54,625 nucleotides of DNA from Saccharopolyspora aridisoli (lineage in GTDB: Bacteria > Actinomycetota > Actinomycetes > Mycobacteriales > Pseudonocardiaceae): contig NZ_SMKV01000036.1 in assembly GCF_004348445.1 (NCBI RefSeq), positions 1 to 54,625 of the forward strand, written 5' to 3'. Shown one piece after another: positions 8,066 through 15,872 of the stretch. Made by a program: the position numbers and the translations under genes. The notes under the pieces were generated by a model. The model ran no database searches and was not told the origin of the DNA. It worked only from the letters and a program-made list of their open reading frames with translations. Every line of letters begins with the position of its first letter. The first letter of the stretch is position 1.

Positions 8066-11047
8066 CTAGCGGCAGCCGCAGTCGCGCAGGGTGTCCACGA
8101 GCTCGTCGAGAGCCGGGCGGGCGACCGTCGACGGGGTGCCGTTGGACATCATCGCGAAGACCAGGAGTCGACCGTCCTGGGTGACCACGGATCCGGCCAG
8201 GCTGTTCGCCCCGTCGAGCGTGCCGGTCTTTGCCCGCACCCATCCTTGGCCGGAAGTGCCCTGGTAGCGGTCGGCGAGGCTGCCGCTGCCGCCCGCGATG
8301 GGCATGCCGGGGAGCAGGTCGCGCAGCTTCGCCGAGGACTCCGGCAGCACGCCGTCCGGCCCGGCCGGTGCGGTCGCCCTGTGCATCAACTGCCCGAGCA
8401 GCCGCGGGGGAACCCGGTCGTCCAGGGACAGGCCGCTGGCGTCGGCCATCGAGGTTCCGGTGATGTCGAAGCCGTTGCGCTGCAACACCTCGAAGACCGC
8501 CTTCGTCCCACCGGCGAACGAGGGCTCCTTGCCGGTGGCGATGGCGACCTCGCGGGTCAGCGCCTCGGCGAGGAGGTTGTCGGAGTGCAGCAGGACGTTC
8601 TCGACCAGCTCGCTCACCGGCGCCGACTGGACCTGACCGAGCACCTGCGCGTTGGCCGGGGCGTTGCCCTGCGCTGCGGTCGCGCCTCCCAGCCGCTTCG
8701 CCAGCTCCTGAGCGGCCTGCAGCGCGGGCGTGGAGGTGCGCGGGCTGTAGTCCTTCGTCGGATCCGCCCGGCCGCCGTCGAGCATCACCGGCTCCATCGG
8801 CGCGTGGAACCCGGCGGCCACGTCCTGCGGCAGCCACCCGGAGGCCGCAGCCGGTCCCCGGTAGCGGCTCGTGTCCACCAGCACCGTGTTCACGTTCCCG
8901 CCGGAAGCGGCCTTGACCTGCGAAACCAGGTCGTCTAGCTTCGCCGCGCCCGGGTACACCGACTCCTCGTCGCCGGACAGCGAGGACAGCGTCAGGTCGC
9001 CGCCGCCGACGAGCACAACCGTGCCCGGCTGGTTGCCGCGCACGACCTTGGTCGTCAGGCGGGCGTCGTGGTCGAGCGTCAGCAGGGCCGCGCTCATCGC
9101 CAGCAGCTTTCCGGTCGAGGCCGGCGTCAGCGGCTGACCGGGGTTCTGCTGCCACAGCACGTCGCCGGTGCGCGCGTCCATGACGACACCACCGAGCGTG
9201 CCCAGCGCCGGGTTGGCCGCCGGGGCGGCCAGCGCCGCGCTGATCCCTGACTGCGACGGTGTGGGTGCGTTCTGCCCCAGCGGCTTGATCTCGGGGTCGA
9301 GCCGGACCGCCGCGGGCGGGTCGGCGATCTGCGCCTTGCTCAGCGCGTCGACCAGCGACGGGCCGAACACGACACCGGCCCCCAGCAGCACCACCAGGGC
9401 GATCGCGATGCCGACCAGCGGACCGCGTCCCTTGCGGGCGGTCTTCGTCCCGACCGGCTGCTCCCGCGACGGGATGTGCTGCGGCACGGCGCGCGAGGCG
9501 AACGGGTCGGTGGAGTCCTCGGGCTGGTACGGCGCCTGCGGAGTCGCGATCCCGGCGAAGTGCTCCGGTCCCGCGTGGGACTGCTGTCCCGCGTGGGACT
9601 GCTGGACCTGCGGCCGCTGCTGGGCCTGCGGGCCCGGCGCGGGCGGCGCGATGCCGACCGCCGGATCGGTCTGCGGGACGGCGAGACCCGCGAAGTCCGA
9701 GGCGGAAGCGGTGCGCGCGGCGTCGACGTCGATCCGGTCGATCCACTGCGTCCGCTCGGCCGGGGACTCCGGCGGTGCCGGTGTCCGCAAGTCCTCGAGG
9801 TCGATGCGGCTGGTCTGCTCGGCCGCGGATTCCGGCGGCTCCTGCTTGCCACCTGGCTCGGCCAGCGCCTCGTCGAGCGCGGCCCGCGAGATCTGCTGCG
9901 TCTTCTCCGCCGGGCGCTCCTCCGGCTCGACCGCCGACTCGACCTTGGCCTCGGGTGCCTCGGCGGGAACCACGGCGAACACCTGCGTCTGCTCAGCGGG
10001 CCATTCGAGCTCCACTCCGGACGGCGCAGGCTCAGGCGCTGCCTCGGGCGTCTCGTCCTCGGCAGCGTCCGGGGAGGTTCCTCCCCCTTCCTCCGCCGAG
10101 GCGTCGGCGGAGGGCGCGACCTCGTCGTCAGCAGGTTCGGGCTCGTCCTCGGCCTGGGAGCCGGAGGTTCCGGTCGACGCTTCCGGCTCCGCCTCGTGCT
10201 CGGCGGGCTCGACCTCCTGAGCCGACTCCGGCTCGGTCGGCTCTTCGGAGGTCTCGTCCTGCGAGGTCTCGTCCTGCGCGCCTCTGTCCTGCGAAGTCTC
10301 GTCCCGCGAGCCCTCGTCCCGCGAGCCCTCGTCCCGCGAGCCCTCGTCCCGCGAGCCCTCGTCCCGCGAGCCCTCGTCCTCGGCGGCCATCTCCGGGGAC
10401 TGGTCCTCGGCGGCCTCGTCCGACGGCTGGTCCTGAGCGGTCGCGTCCGACGGCTGGTCTCGGGCGGTCGGCTCCTCGGAGGCCGCCGACTCGTCCGCCG
10501 ACTCGTCCTCGGAGGCGTCAGCCTCGTCCGCCGAGGCCTCCTCTGCGGGAGCCCCTCCAGGGCCTTCCTGATCAGCGGTTCCGCCCTCGGAATCCGCTGC
10601 GGTCTCGGCTTCCTCGTCGGTTCCGGCATCGGCGGCCGCGGGCTTGGTGAGCTCCTGCGTCTCGGCTACGGAGCTGTCCACGGCGGCCTTGGCGAGCTTC
10701 ACGGTGCTGCCGGCGCCGTTGCCCTCGCAGTCGTCACCGAAGAGGCTTCCCGCGACCCGGACGGTGGCGGTGGGCGCGTCGGCGGTTGTGGTCTTGGTCC
10801 CAGAATCGGGCGCGCTCGAACCGGTCTTCACCGCATCGGGTTCAGCTGCGTCGGTTCCGGCGGCGTCGCCGACTTCGGTGTCCACCTGGCGCTCCGCCGG
10901 GTTGCTCGCGGGCGGGGTGTTCCCCGACGTCTCAGCAGCTCGATCCGGGGACGGCGCAGCGGTGCGCGGCCGGTCATCCTCGCCCGGCGAGGCCGCTTGG
11001 ACGTCGGTTTCGGACACCTCACCCCGGGTGTTCTGGGGTTCGGGCAC
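8066..11047 (-). CDS. dacB: D-alanyl-D-alanine carboxypeptidase/endopeptidase (PBP4/S13 type) with long acidic N-terminus
   Basis: The C-terminal 400 residues form an S13 (PBP4/DacB) penicillin-binding domain that trims or cleaves peptidoglycan cross-links. The catalytic SxxK is STGK near residue 643, SxN is SDN near 820, and KTG lies near 938 ([11 protein letters not shown]). A single membrane helix around residues 540-565 places this domain outside. The preceding 540 residues are predicted cytoplasmic, extremely rich in Glu, Asp, Ala, Ser and Thr, and contain a run of EGSRD repeats plus duplicated QQSHAG. At 993 residues it is about twice the usual length. The ATG at 11047 is divergent from ppa, 147 nt away. 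Confidence 0.92.
10246..10380 (-). repeat. Nine tandem 15-bp units inside dacB
   Basis: Five identical or near-identical 15-mers (GCGAGCCCTCGTCCC at 10306, 10321, 10336, 10351; the last copy at 10366 ends in T) are preceded by four diverged units from 10246. They encode (D)EGSRD-type pentapeptides in the acidic cytoplasmic region of the PBP. The unit length keeps the frame, so copy number can change without disrupting the gene. Confidence 0.9.
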
Positions 11048-11194
11048 GTGCTCCTCCTCGACTGGAGGTCAGACTGCCAGATTGCGAGCTCTCGCACTGC
11101 GGTGGGGCCAGGGCGCCGAGCGTGGTCCACACTAGACGTGGTCGCGCGCGCGAGCGTGCGGACTGCATCCGACGCAAGACGAGTGAGGAACCGC

Positions 11195-11683
11195 GTGGAC
11201 TTCGACGTCACGATCGAGATCCCCAAGGGGAACCGGAACAAGTACGAGGTGGACCACGAGACGGGCCGTATCCGTCTCGACCGGACGTTGTTCACCGCCA
11301 CGCAGTACCCGGCCGACTACGGGTTCGTCGACGACACCCTGGGTGAGGACGGCGACCCGTTGGACGCGCTGGTGCTGGTCCAGGAGCCGACCTTCCCGGG
11401 TTGCCTGATCAAGTCGCGCGCCATCGGCATGTTCCGCATGCGCGACGAGAAGGGCGGCGACGACAAAGTCATCTGCGTTCCTTCGGACGACCCGCGCCAG
11501 GAGCACCTGCGGGACATCCACCACCTCTCCGAGTTCTACAGGCTGGAGATCCAGCACTTCTTCGAGGTGTACAAGGACCTGGAGCCGGGCAAGAGCGTGG
11601 AGGGCGCCACGTGGGTCGGCCGTTCGGAGGCGGAGGCCGAGATCAAGAAGTCCTACGAGCGCGCCAAGGAAGCGGGCCACTGA
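11195..11683 (+). CDS. ppa: inorganic pyrophosphatase (family I)
   Basis: Soluble Ppa hydrolyses pyrophosphate to phosphate, driving biosynthetic reactions. The 162-residue protein has the family I order: [12 protein letters not shown] near the N-terminus, [31 protein letters not shown] with the metal-binding Asp residues near 50-70, and the C-terminal [10 protein letters not shown] block. The GTG start at 11195 follows GAGGAA. The frame is open far upstream as a shadow of dacB, so the ribosome-binding site and homology decide the start. A terminator follows 23 nt after the stop. A second, membrane pyrophosphatase is encoded at 30839-33214. Confidence 0.97.
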   Translation: MDFDVTIEIPKGNRNKYEVDHETGRIRLDRTLFTATQYPADYGFVDDTLGEDGDPLDALVLVQEPTFPGCLIKSRAIGMFRMRDEKGGDDKVICVPSDDPRQEHLRDIHHLSEFYRLEIQHFFEVYKDLEPGKSVEGATWVGRSEAEAEIKKSYERAKEAGH

Positions 11684-11705
11684 CGCCGCTCCCGGGCGAC
11701 ACCGG

Positions 11706-11739
11706 AAGACCCTCCTCGCGGACGCGTGGGGGGTCTTTT
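11706..11739 (+). terminator. Rho-independent terminator of ppa
   Basis: AAGACCC(TCC) pairs with (GGG)GGGTCTT, giving a 10-bp stem with one T-G wobble and a 12-nt loop, ending in TCTTTTC. It lies directly after the ppa stop codon. Confidence 0.88.
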
Positions 11740-11752
11740 CGTGTCAGAGCAG

Positions 11753-11922
11753 TTCTCCACAGCCTGTGGACAGTTTTCCCCACCCCTGTGGACACCTGGG
11801 GACAACCTGTGGAAAGTCGCTCATCGACGCCGCGTTCTCGCAGGTCGGGGCACACTTCCCAGCGGTGAGCCGTCGATCCGCCGCAACAACACCACGGGGT
11901 CGGCCGCCGCGTGTTTTCCACA
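11753..11922. promoter_or_regulatory. Cluster of DnaA-box-like 9-mers
   Basis: Within 64 bp there are six 9-mers close to the high-GC DnaA box TTGTCCACA: TTCTCCACA (11753, +), CTGTCCACA (11765-11773, -), TTTTCCCCA (11774, +), GTGTCCACA (11787-11795, -), TTGTCCCCA (11797-11805, -) and CTTTCCACA (11808-11816, -). A seventh, TTTTCCACA, lies at 11914-11922. Orientation is mixed. The core lies between the ppa terminator and the end of a small minus-strand gene. No replication genes are nearby, so this is not obviously oriC; a DnaA-titration or regulatory site is inferred. Confidence 0.6.
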
Positions 11923-12078
11923 GCCCCGGACGTGGGGCCGCCGCTCCTGCGGTCGGTAGAACCAGTCCATCTCGACCTTCGCGCGCGCCACAGCGCGCCT
12001 GCGCGCCCGGTGCCGCCGCAGCCAACGCGCCACTCCCACGGCCGCGACTCCCGCCACGGCCACCACCAGCCACGTCAT
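11821..12078 (-). CDS. small putative membrane-anchored protein
   Basis: This 85-residue hypothetical protein is not recognised. The ATG at 12078 has a strong ribosome-binding site (GGAGGAAGGAG, 6 nt spacing), the main argument that it is real. An N-terminal hydrophobic helix (about residues 2-18) is followed by a strongly basic Arg-rich stretch, predicting a single-pass N-out protein with a short cytoplasmic tail containing FYRPQERRPHVRGCG. Its stop lies next to the DnaA-box-like cluster. No conserved motif was found, and function is unknown. Confidence 0.55.
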   Translation of the reverse strand: MTWLVVAVAGVAAVGVARWLRRHRARRRAVARAKVEMDWFYRPQERRPHVRGCGKHAAADPVVLLRRIDGSPLGSVPRPARTRRR

Positions 12079-12537
12079 CGCACTCCTTCCTCCGAGCAAG
12101 GAGTGCCCGTCCGGCGAGATCATGATGACGTCGCAGCCGAAGATCACCCTGATGGCCCAGATCGAACGATCGTCGATCCGTGGTGCGCTGCGGAGGCCCC
12201 TTCGAGCTGACGGATCCGCGAGCGGATCACCACCGCCCACCGGGGCTGACCACCGCGATCACCGACGCCTACGCCGACCCCGTCACCGGACCGTGCGGAG
12301 TGCGTCATCGTCGCCGCCAACACCGGGCTCGGCGATCCAGTTGTCCTCGACGGGGTCACCCGGACCACTTCGTGCTGTCCGGCGACCGGGTGACGAAACG
12401 ACATGGCGACAAACCCACCAGCGTGCGCGCGGTCGTGAGCGGTGGAGGTGACCGTCGCCAGGACTCCTGGCCCGCGTCGATCAGCGCGGGCGTCGTGGAG
12501 CCGTGAGGAACCCCGTTGCCCGGTGGCTACCTGCGCG
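12079..12537. other. Intergenic tract, possible degraded gene remnant
   Basis: About 460 bases without a convincing start, ribosome-binding site or recognisable protein. On the plus strand, protein-like stretches appear in two different frames: VIVAANTGLGDPVVLDGVTR around 12306-12365, then DHFVLSGDRVTKRHGDKPTS around 12362-12421. This is what a frameshifted remnant would look like, but I recognise no family and the case is weak. Confidence 0.3.
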
Positions 12538-12574
12538 AAAAAGGGCGGTGCGCGCCGGGAAGCGCGCACCGCCC
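12538..12574 (-). terminator. Rho-independent terminator, minus strand
   Basis: A perfect 13-bp stem (12543-12555 with 12562-12574) and a 6-nt loop are followed on the minus strand by TTTTT (12542-12538). It lies 130 nt past the stop of the secreted GKSG-repeat protein, which it presumably terminates. Confidence 0.85.
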
Positions 12575-12703
12575 CTGGTCACGCCCTCGCCGGGAGGGGT
12601 GTGGCGAGGCATGAACCGGTTGCGTCTAGGGCCTTCGCCCGGTTCGGCCGGCGGGTTGAGGTCGTGCCGGCGCGTCAACGGGCGGGCAGGGCGTTCGGGG
12701 TGT

Positions 12704-13513
12704 TTAGTTGCCGAGCTGCGTGGCGGAGCCGAGCGGGCCGTGGGAGACGACGTCGTTGACCTTGTCCAGCGGGGAACCGGTCTTCCCCGTCAGCCCCTGG
12801 ACGTCGCTGACGACGGGAAGTCCGCCGGCCAGGCCGCTGATCGGGTCGCCGCTCTTACCGGTCGGCAGCGGGGCGCCGCCGAGCTCGGTGTTGCTCTGCG
12901 TCACGTTGCTGACCGTGTCGCCGACGACGTTGGCGGGGAGCTGGCCGGGCTTGGTCTGCGGGGCCTGGGTGACCTGGTGCAGGGTGCCGGTCAGGCTGGT
13001 GGGCAGGGCGTCGGTAGCACCGCTCTTGCCGACGGGCAGCGCCCCGGCGACCGGCAGGCCGCTGACGACGTCGCTCACCGGGCCGAGGGCGTCGAGACCG
13101 GGCAGGCCCGGGAGTCCGCTCTTGCCTGCGGGCAGCGTGGAGCCGACCGGAAGCGGGACCTCGTCGAGCGCGGAGGCCGGGTTGAGGTTGTGGGTGTGAC
13201 CCGTGCTGGCGTTCTGCGCCGCCTGGACGACCGGCTTGAGCAGGCCCGCGGCTGGGGTGCCGCCGACGACCTGGCTGACCGGGTCGCCGGAGCGGCCGGT
13301 GAGTTGCTCTTCGAGCGGAACCACGTCACCGACGGTCTTCTGCACCGAGGCGAGGGTTCCGGCGGCGTGGAACGCGGTGTTCGCCACGCCGTTGTTGGTG
13401 GGCAGCGATGCCGGCAGCTGCGGGCTCTCGGCAGCTGTGGCCGTGGCCGCGAAGCCGACGGCGCCGGCGCCACCGACCAGTACGGCGGCCGCCGCGGTAA
13501 AGGTGCGCTTCAT
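12704..13513 (-). CDS. secreted protein with repeated LPxGKSG motifs
   Basis: This 269-residue protein has a clear Sec signal peptide (MKRTFTAAAAVLVGG, cleavage after ATATAAE near residue 28). The mature part is low-complexity, rich in Gly, Pro, Leu and Val, with repeats of the type LP(A/V/T)GKSG and LTG(K/R)(S/T)G about every 30-50 residues. These GKSG pieces mimic a P-loop and often cause such actinobacterial proteins to be labelled ATP-binding. Nothing here supports nucleotide binding, and an extracellular or cell-wall structural role is more plausible (inference). No LPXTG anchor. The ATG at 13513 has GAGGAG upstream. Confidence 0.8.
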   Translation of the reverse strand: MKRTFTAAAAVLVGGAGAVGFAATATAAESPQLPASLPTNNGVANTAFHAAGTLASVQKTVGDVVPLEEQLTGRSGDPVSQVVGGTPAAGLLKPVVQAAQNASTGHTHNLNPASALDEVPLPVGSTLPAGKSGLPGLPGLDALGPVSDVVSGLPVAGALPVGKSGATDALPTSLTGTLHQVTQAPQTKPGQLPANVVGDTVSNVTQSNTELGGAPLPTGKSGDPISGLAGGLPVVSDVQGLTGKTGSPLDKVNDVVSHGPLGSATQLGN

Positions 13514-13677
13514 CGCAATGCTCCTCTCTGCACAGGCCGAGTCCTGTGCGCCCGGCGGAGATTACGGAAGGAACACCTGACACTATTCAGCGATCACGCC
13601 AGTAGGAAATATTCACGACCAGTGATCGACATGCGCGGCAATCTTTTCACGATCGAGGGATGGACTACCGATCTTGA

Positions 13678-14493
13678 TTACTGCATGAGCGCGTCGTTGA
13701 CTCCCGACGGCAACCGCCGGGCCCGTTCGGCGCGCAAAGCCTCGACGGCTTCGGCGAATTCGGCGTACGCCTCGCGCTCGGAACCGAATCGGCGGTAGCG
13801 CCCGACTCGCAGTTCCACGGACTCGTACTCGCGCTCCAGCGCGTCGGCGGTCTCCTGCCAGGAGGCTGCGCGGTCGCGGTGCTTGGTGTAGCCCGCGTAC
13901 GCCGCGGAGACCGCCACCAGCAGGCTCAATCCGATGGCGAGCCAGCGAATTTCCGGAACCGCGGCAGCGGTCGCGGTCGCCGTGGCAGCGATGATCGAAA
14001 CGCCGATGACGACGGCCTGCAGAGCGCTGTCCTTCCAGCGATCACTGCGCGCCTCGTGCCGGTAGCGCTCGATCAGCTCCGGCAGCTGCGCCCGGTAGCG
14101 CCGGTGCGCGTCGAGCAGGTCGCCGGTCCCCAGCTCGTCCAACAGCATTTCGCGGTGCGCGCCTTCGAGCGCGCGCAGGTCGGTGTCCACCGCGCGAACC
14201 TTAAAGTGCTGCCGGTAGACGTAGACCGCCGCCACGCCCGCGGACGCGGCGAGGACCACGAACGTCACCGCGGCGGGCACCACCGAGGTCGATAACGCCA
14301 GCAGCGTGACCCCCACTGCCGCGAGCAGCAGGTTTCCCGGGACAGCCCACGCGAGCAGCAGCCGCTGCACGATGCGCTCCCGGTAGAGCTCCTCGGAGCG
14401 CTGGGCGATTCGACGCTCCCAGTCCCCCTGCTGGCGATCGTCGGCGGCGAGCACCCCACCGCCGACGATCCCGGCCGTATCCACTCGCTCCAT
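13678..14493 (-). CDS. DUF4231-type membrane protein
   Basis: This 271-residue protein of unknown function resembles DUF4231. It has two pairs of hydrophobic segments: about residues 48-90 (LLLAWAVPGNLLLAAVGVTL then VTFVVLAASAGVAAVYV) and about 155-200 (ALQAVVIGVSIIAATATATAA then LAIGLSLLVAVSAAYAG). Charged helical regions flank them, and the C-terminal cytoplasmic part is probably coiled. The ATG at 14493 follows GGAAGGA with 7 nt spacing; an upstream in-frame start at 14550 has no such support. It is a single-gene unit, 164 nt from the secreted protein downstream. Confidence 0.78.
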   Translation of the reverse strand: MERVDTAGIVGGGVLAADDRQQGDWERRIAQRSEELYRERIVQRLLLAWAVPGNLLLAAVGVTLLALSTSVVPAAVTFVVLAASAGVAAVYVYRQHFKVRAVDTDLRALEGAHREMLLDELGTGDLLDAHRRYRAQLPELIERYRHEARSDRWKDSALQAVVIGVSIIAATATATAAAVPEIRWLAIGLSLLVAVSAAYAGYTKHRDRAASWQETADALEREYESVELRVGRYRRFGSEREAYAEFAEAVEALRAERARRLPSGVNDALMQ

Positions 14494-14718
14494 CACATGT
14501 CCTTCCAGCGCGTTAGTGCGATCGAAGTAGCTCCCGGAGTTCCACGACAATCGGCCAGGAGGGTGACTCTCGACTGGTCCTTTAGGTCCATCATCGACTG
14601 CGCCGAGTGATCACCGCTGGCCTCGAACGCCGCGAACCTCGCATTACCCGGCAGTGATAACAGTGAGTGGCGCGATGCCGGAGAGTGCTGGGCGGTTCCG
14701 GGTCAGGACACTGTGGCA

Positions 14719-14770
14719 GCGCCGCCGGACCACCGTTCAACCGGGTGGCAGAACGGTGGTCCGGCGGCGC
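14719..14770 (-). terminator. Perfect 20-bp inverted repeat after the M23 peptidase gene
   Basis: Arms of 20 bp (14719-14738 and 14751-14770) match perfectly around a 12-nt loop, 29 nt past the stop of the minus-strand peptidase gene. No T-run follows on either strand. It fits the U-less terminator hairpins common in actinobacteria and could act in both directions. Confidence 0.75.
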
Positions 14771-14799
14771 GCCGATGCGCTGGAGCTACGTCAACAGGG

Positions 14800-15420
14800 T
14801 TAACGCGCTGGCCGCTCGCGCTCTTGTTCCGCGGGCAAATCGGTCAGCAACCGCGGCTCTCCGTAGAACGAGACCGGGTCGACCGCTTGCCCTTTGACCT
14901 CGATCTGGAAGTGCAGGTGCGGTCCGGTGGATTGGCCGCGGTTGCCCATCGCGGCGATGAGATCACCGGATTGAACCGTTTGGCCCACCGGCACGTAGGC
15001 CGAATCGATGTGGCCGTAGGTGGAAACCGTGTCGTTGAGATGCGCGATCCTGATCCACAGCCCGTACCCGCTGGCAGGCCCGGAATCGATGACCGTTCCC
15101 GCGGAGGCAGCCCTGATGGGCGTGCCTACGTCGTTGGCGATGTCGACGCCCTTGTGCATCTCGCCCCACCGCATCCCGAAGCCGCTGCTGACCACGCCGT
15201 GCGTCGGGGCCAGCCAGGGGGCAGGCCGGGGAGCTGGTGGTCCGTATTCGATCGGGGGTATGGCCGCGGTGTGCGCGACCTCGCGCACGGCCGGAATATT
15301 CCGCTCGGGGTGGGCATCCTGCACAGCGACCGTCGCTGCGGTCATCCCACCGGCGCAGAGTCCGGCGGTGAGCAGGAAACCGAGAACAGTTTTGATGACG
15401 GGTCTTTTTCGCAATGCCAT
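14800..15420 (-). CDS. secreted M23 family metalloendopeptidase
   Basis: This LytM/M23 zinc endopeptidase is predicted to cut peptide cross-bridges of peptidoglycan outside the membrane. The 206-residue product has a signal or anchor helix at residues 8-33, a Pro-rich linker (57-72) and the catalytic domain. Zinc ligands are H89 and D93 (HKGVD) and H170 of HLH (168-170), with H137 (YGHID) also conserved. Chosen start: ATG at 15420 with AGGAG upstream; the frame is open further upstream without homology. It is a stand-alone gene followed by a long hairpin. Confidence 0.92.
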   Translation of the reverse strand: MALRKRPVIKTVLGFLLTAGLCAGGMTAATVAVQDAHPERNIPAVREVAHTAAIPPIEYGPPAPRPAPWLAPTHGVVSSGFGMRWGEMHKGVDIANDVGTPIRAASAGTVIDSGPASGYGLWIRIAHLNDTVSTYGHIDSAYVPVGQTVQSGDLIAAMGNRGQSTGPHLHFQIEVKGQAVDPVSFYGEPRLLTDLPAEQERERPAR

Positions 15421-15872
15421 TGTGTTTTCACTCCTGGCACCGTCGGCGCTCTGCGCCGTCGGCTCGGTGAATCCTGGTGGCATACGCCGAACATATTTGT
15501 CCGACGTCGGGCAGCCCGAAGAAGATTGGAGCTGAACGCGCCATTCAGCGCATTTCGAATAGTCGATCTCCGACTCTCGACTTGTGTTCATCGGCAATGA
15601 CTGGACCGGTTCGGGCATCCACCACAAGAATCGATTCGAGCACCCAGGGTCCACTGTGGTCGCGATTTTCGGTGAACGGTGCGACGCACGCCCCGCTCGG
15701 TCCGGGTAGGAGCAACGGAGGGTGCACGGCGATGAAGGATTTTCTGGTTCGGGACCCAGAACGCCTTACCACCCGACAGAGAGTCACCCGATCAGGTCAA
15801 AACCGATGGGCTTTCCGGCGCGTCGACGCGTTCCTAGGCTGACGAGCAGGTCGAGCGCAGGAGGGGTCGAGC
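15421..15872. other. Intergenic region between divergent genes
   Basis: About 450 bases separate the minus-strand peptidase from the plus-strand PLP enzyme. Besides the small open frame at 15732-15842, I see a possible promoter for the downstream gene: TTTCCG (15812), an 18-nt spacer and TAGGCT (15836-15841), weak at -35. Nothing else is convincing. Confidence 0.4.
15732..15842 (+). CDS. possible 36-residue small ORF
   Basis: ATG at 15732 follows GGAGGG with good spacing. The encoded 36-residue peptide (begins MKDFLVRDPERLTTRQRVTR) is basic and soluble, with no recognised family. It ends 30 nt before the next gene, so it might be a leader peptide or a chance frame. A possible -10 for the downstream gene lies inside its end, which argues against co-transcription. 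Low confidence. Confidence 0.25.
   Translation: MKDFLVRDPERLTTRQRVTRSGQNRWAFRRVDAFLG

Noticed and set aside
10306..10380. Possible CRISPR-like array of short repeats
   Set aside because: Units are contiguous 15-mers without spacers and are coding.
9476..11194. Long 5' extension of the ppa frame
   Set aside because: Antisense to the repetitive dacB region; the ppa ribosome-binding site and family length place the start at 11195.
11753..11922. Chromosomal origin oriC
   Set aside because: No dnaA, dnaN, recF or gyr genes and no AT-rich unwinding region nearby; treated as an extra-origin cluster.
12704..13513. ATP-binding protein call based on GKSG
   Set aside because: Exported low-complexity protein without any Walker B or fold context.
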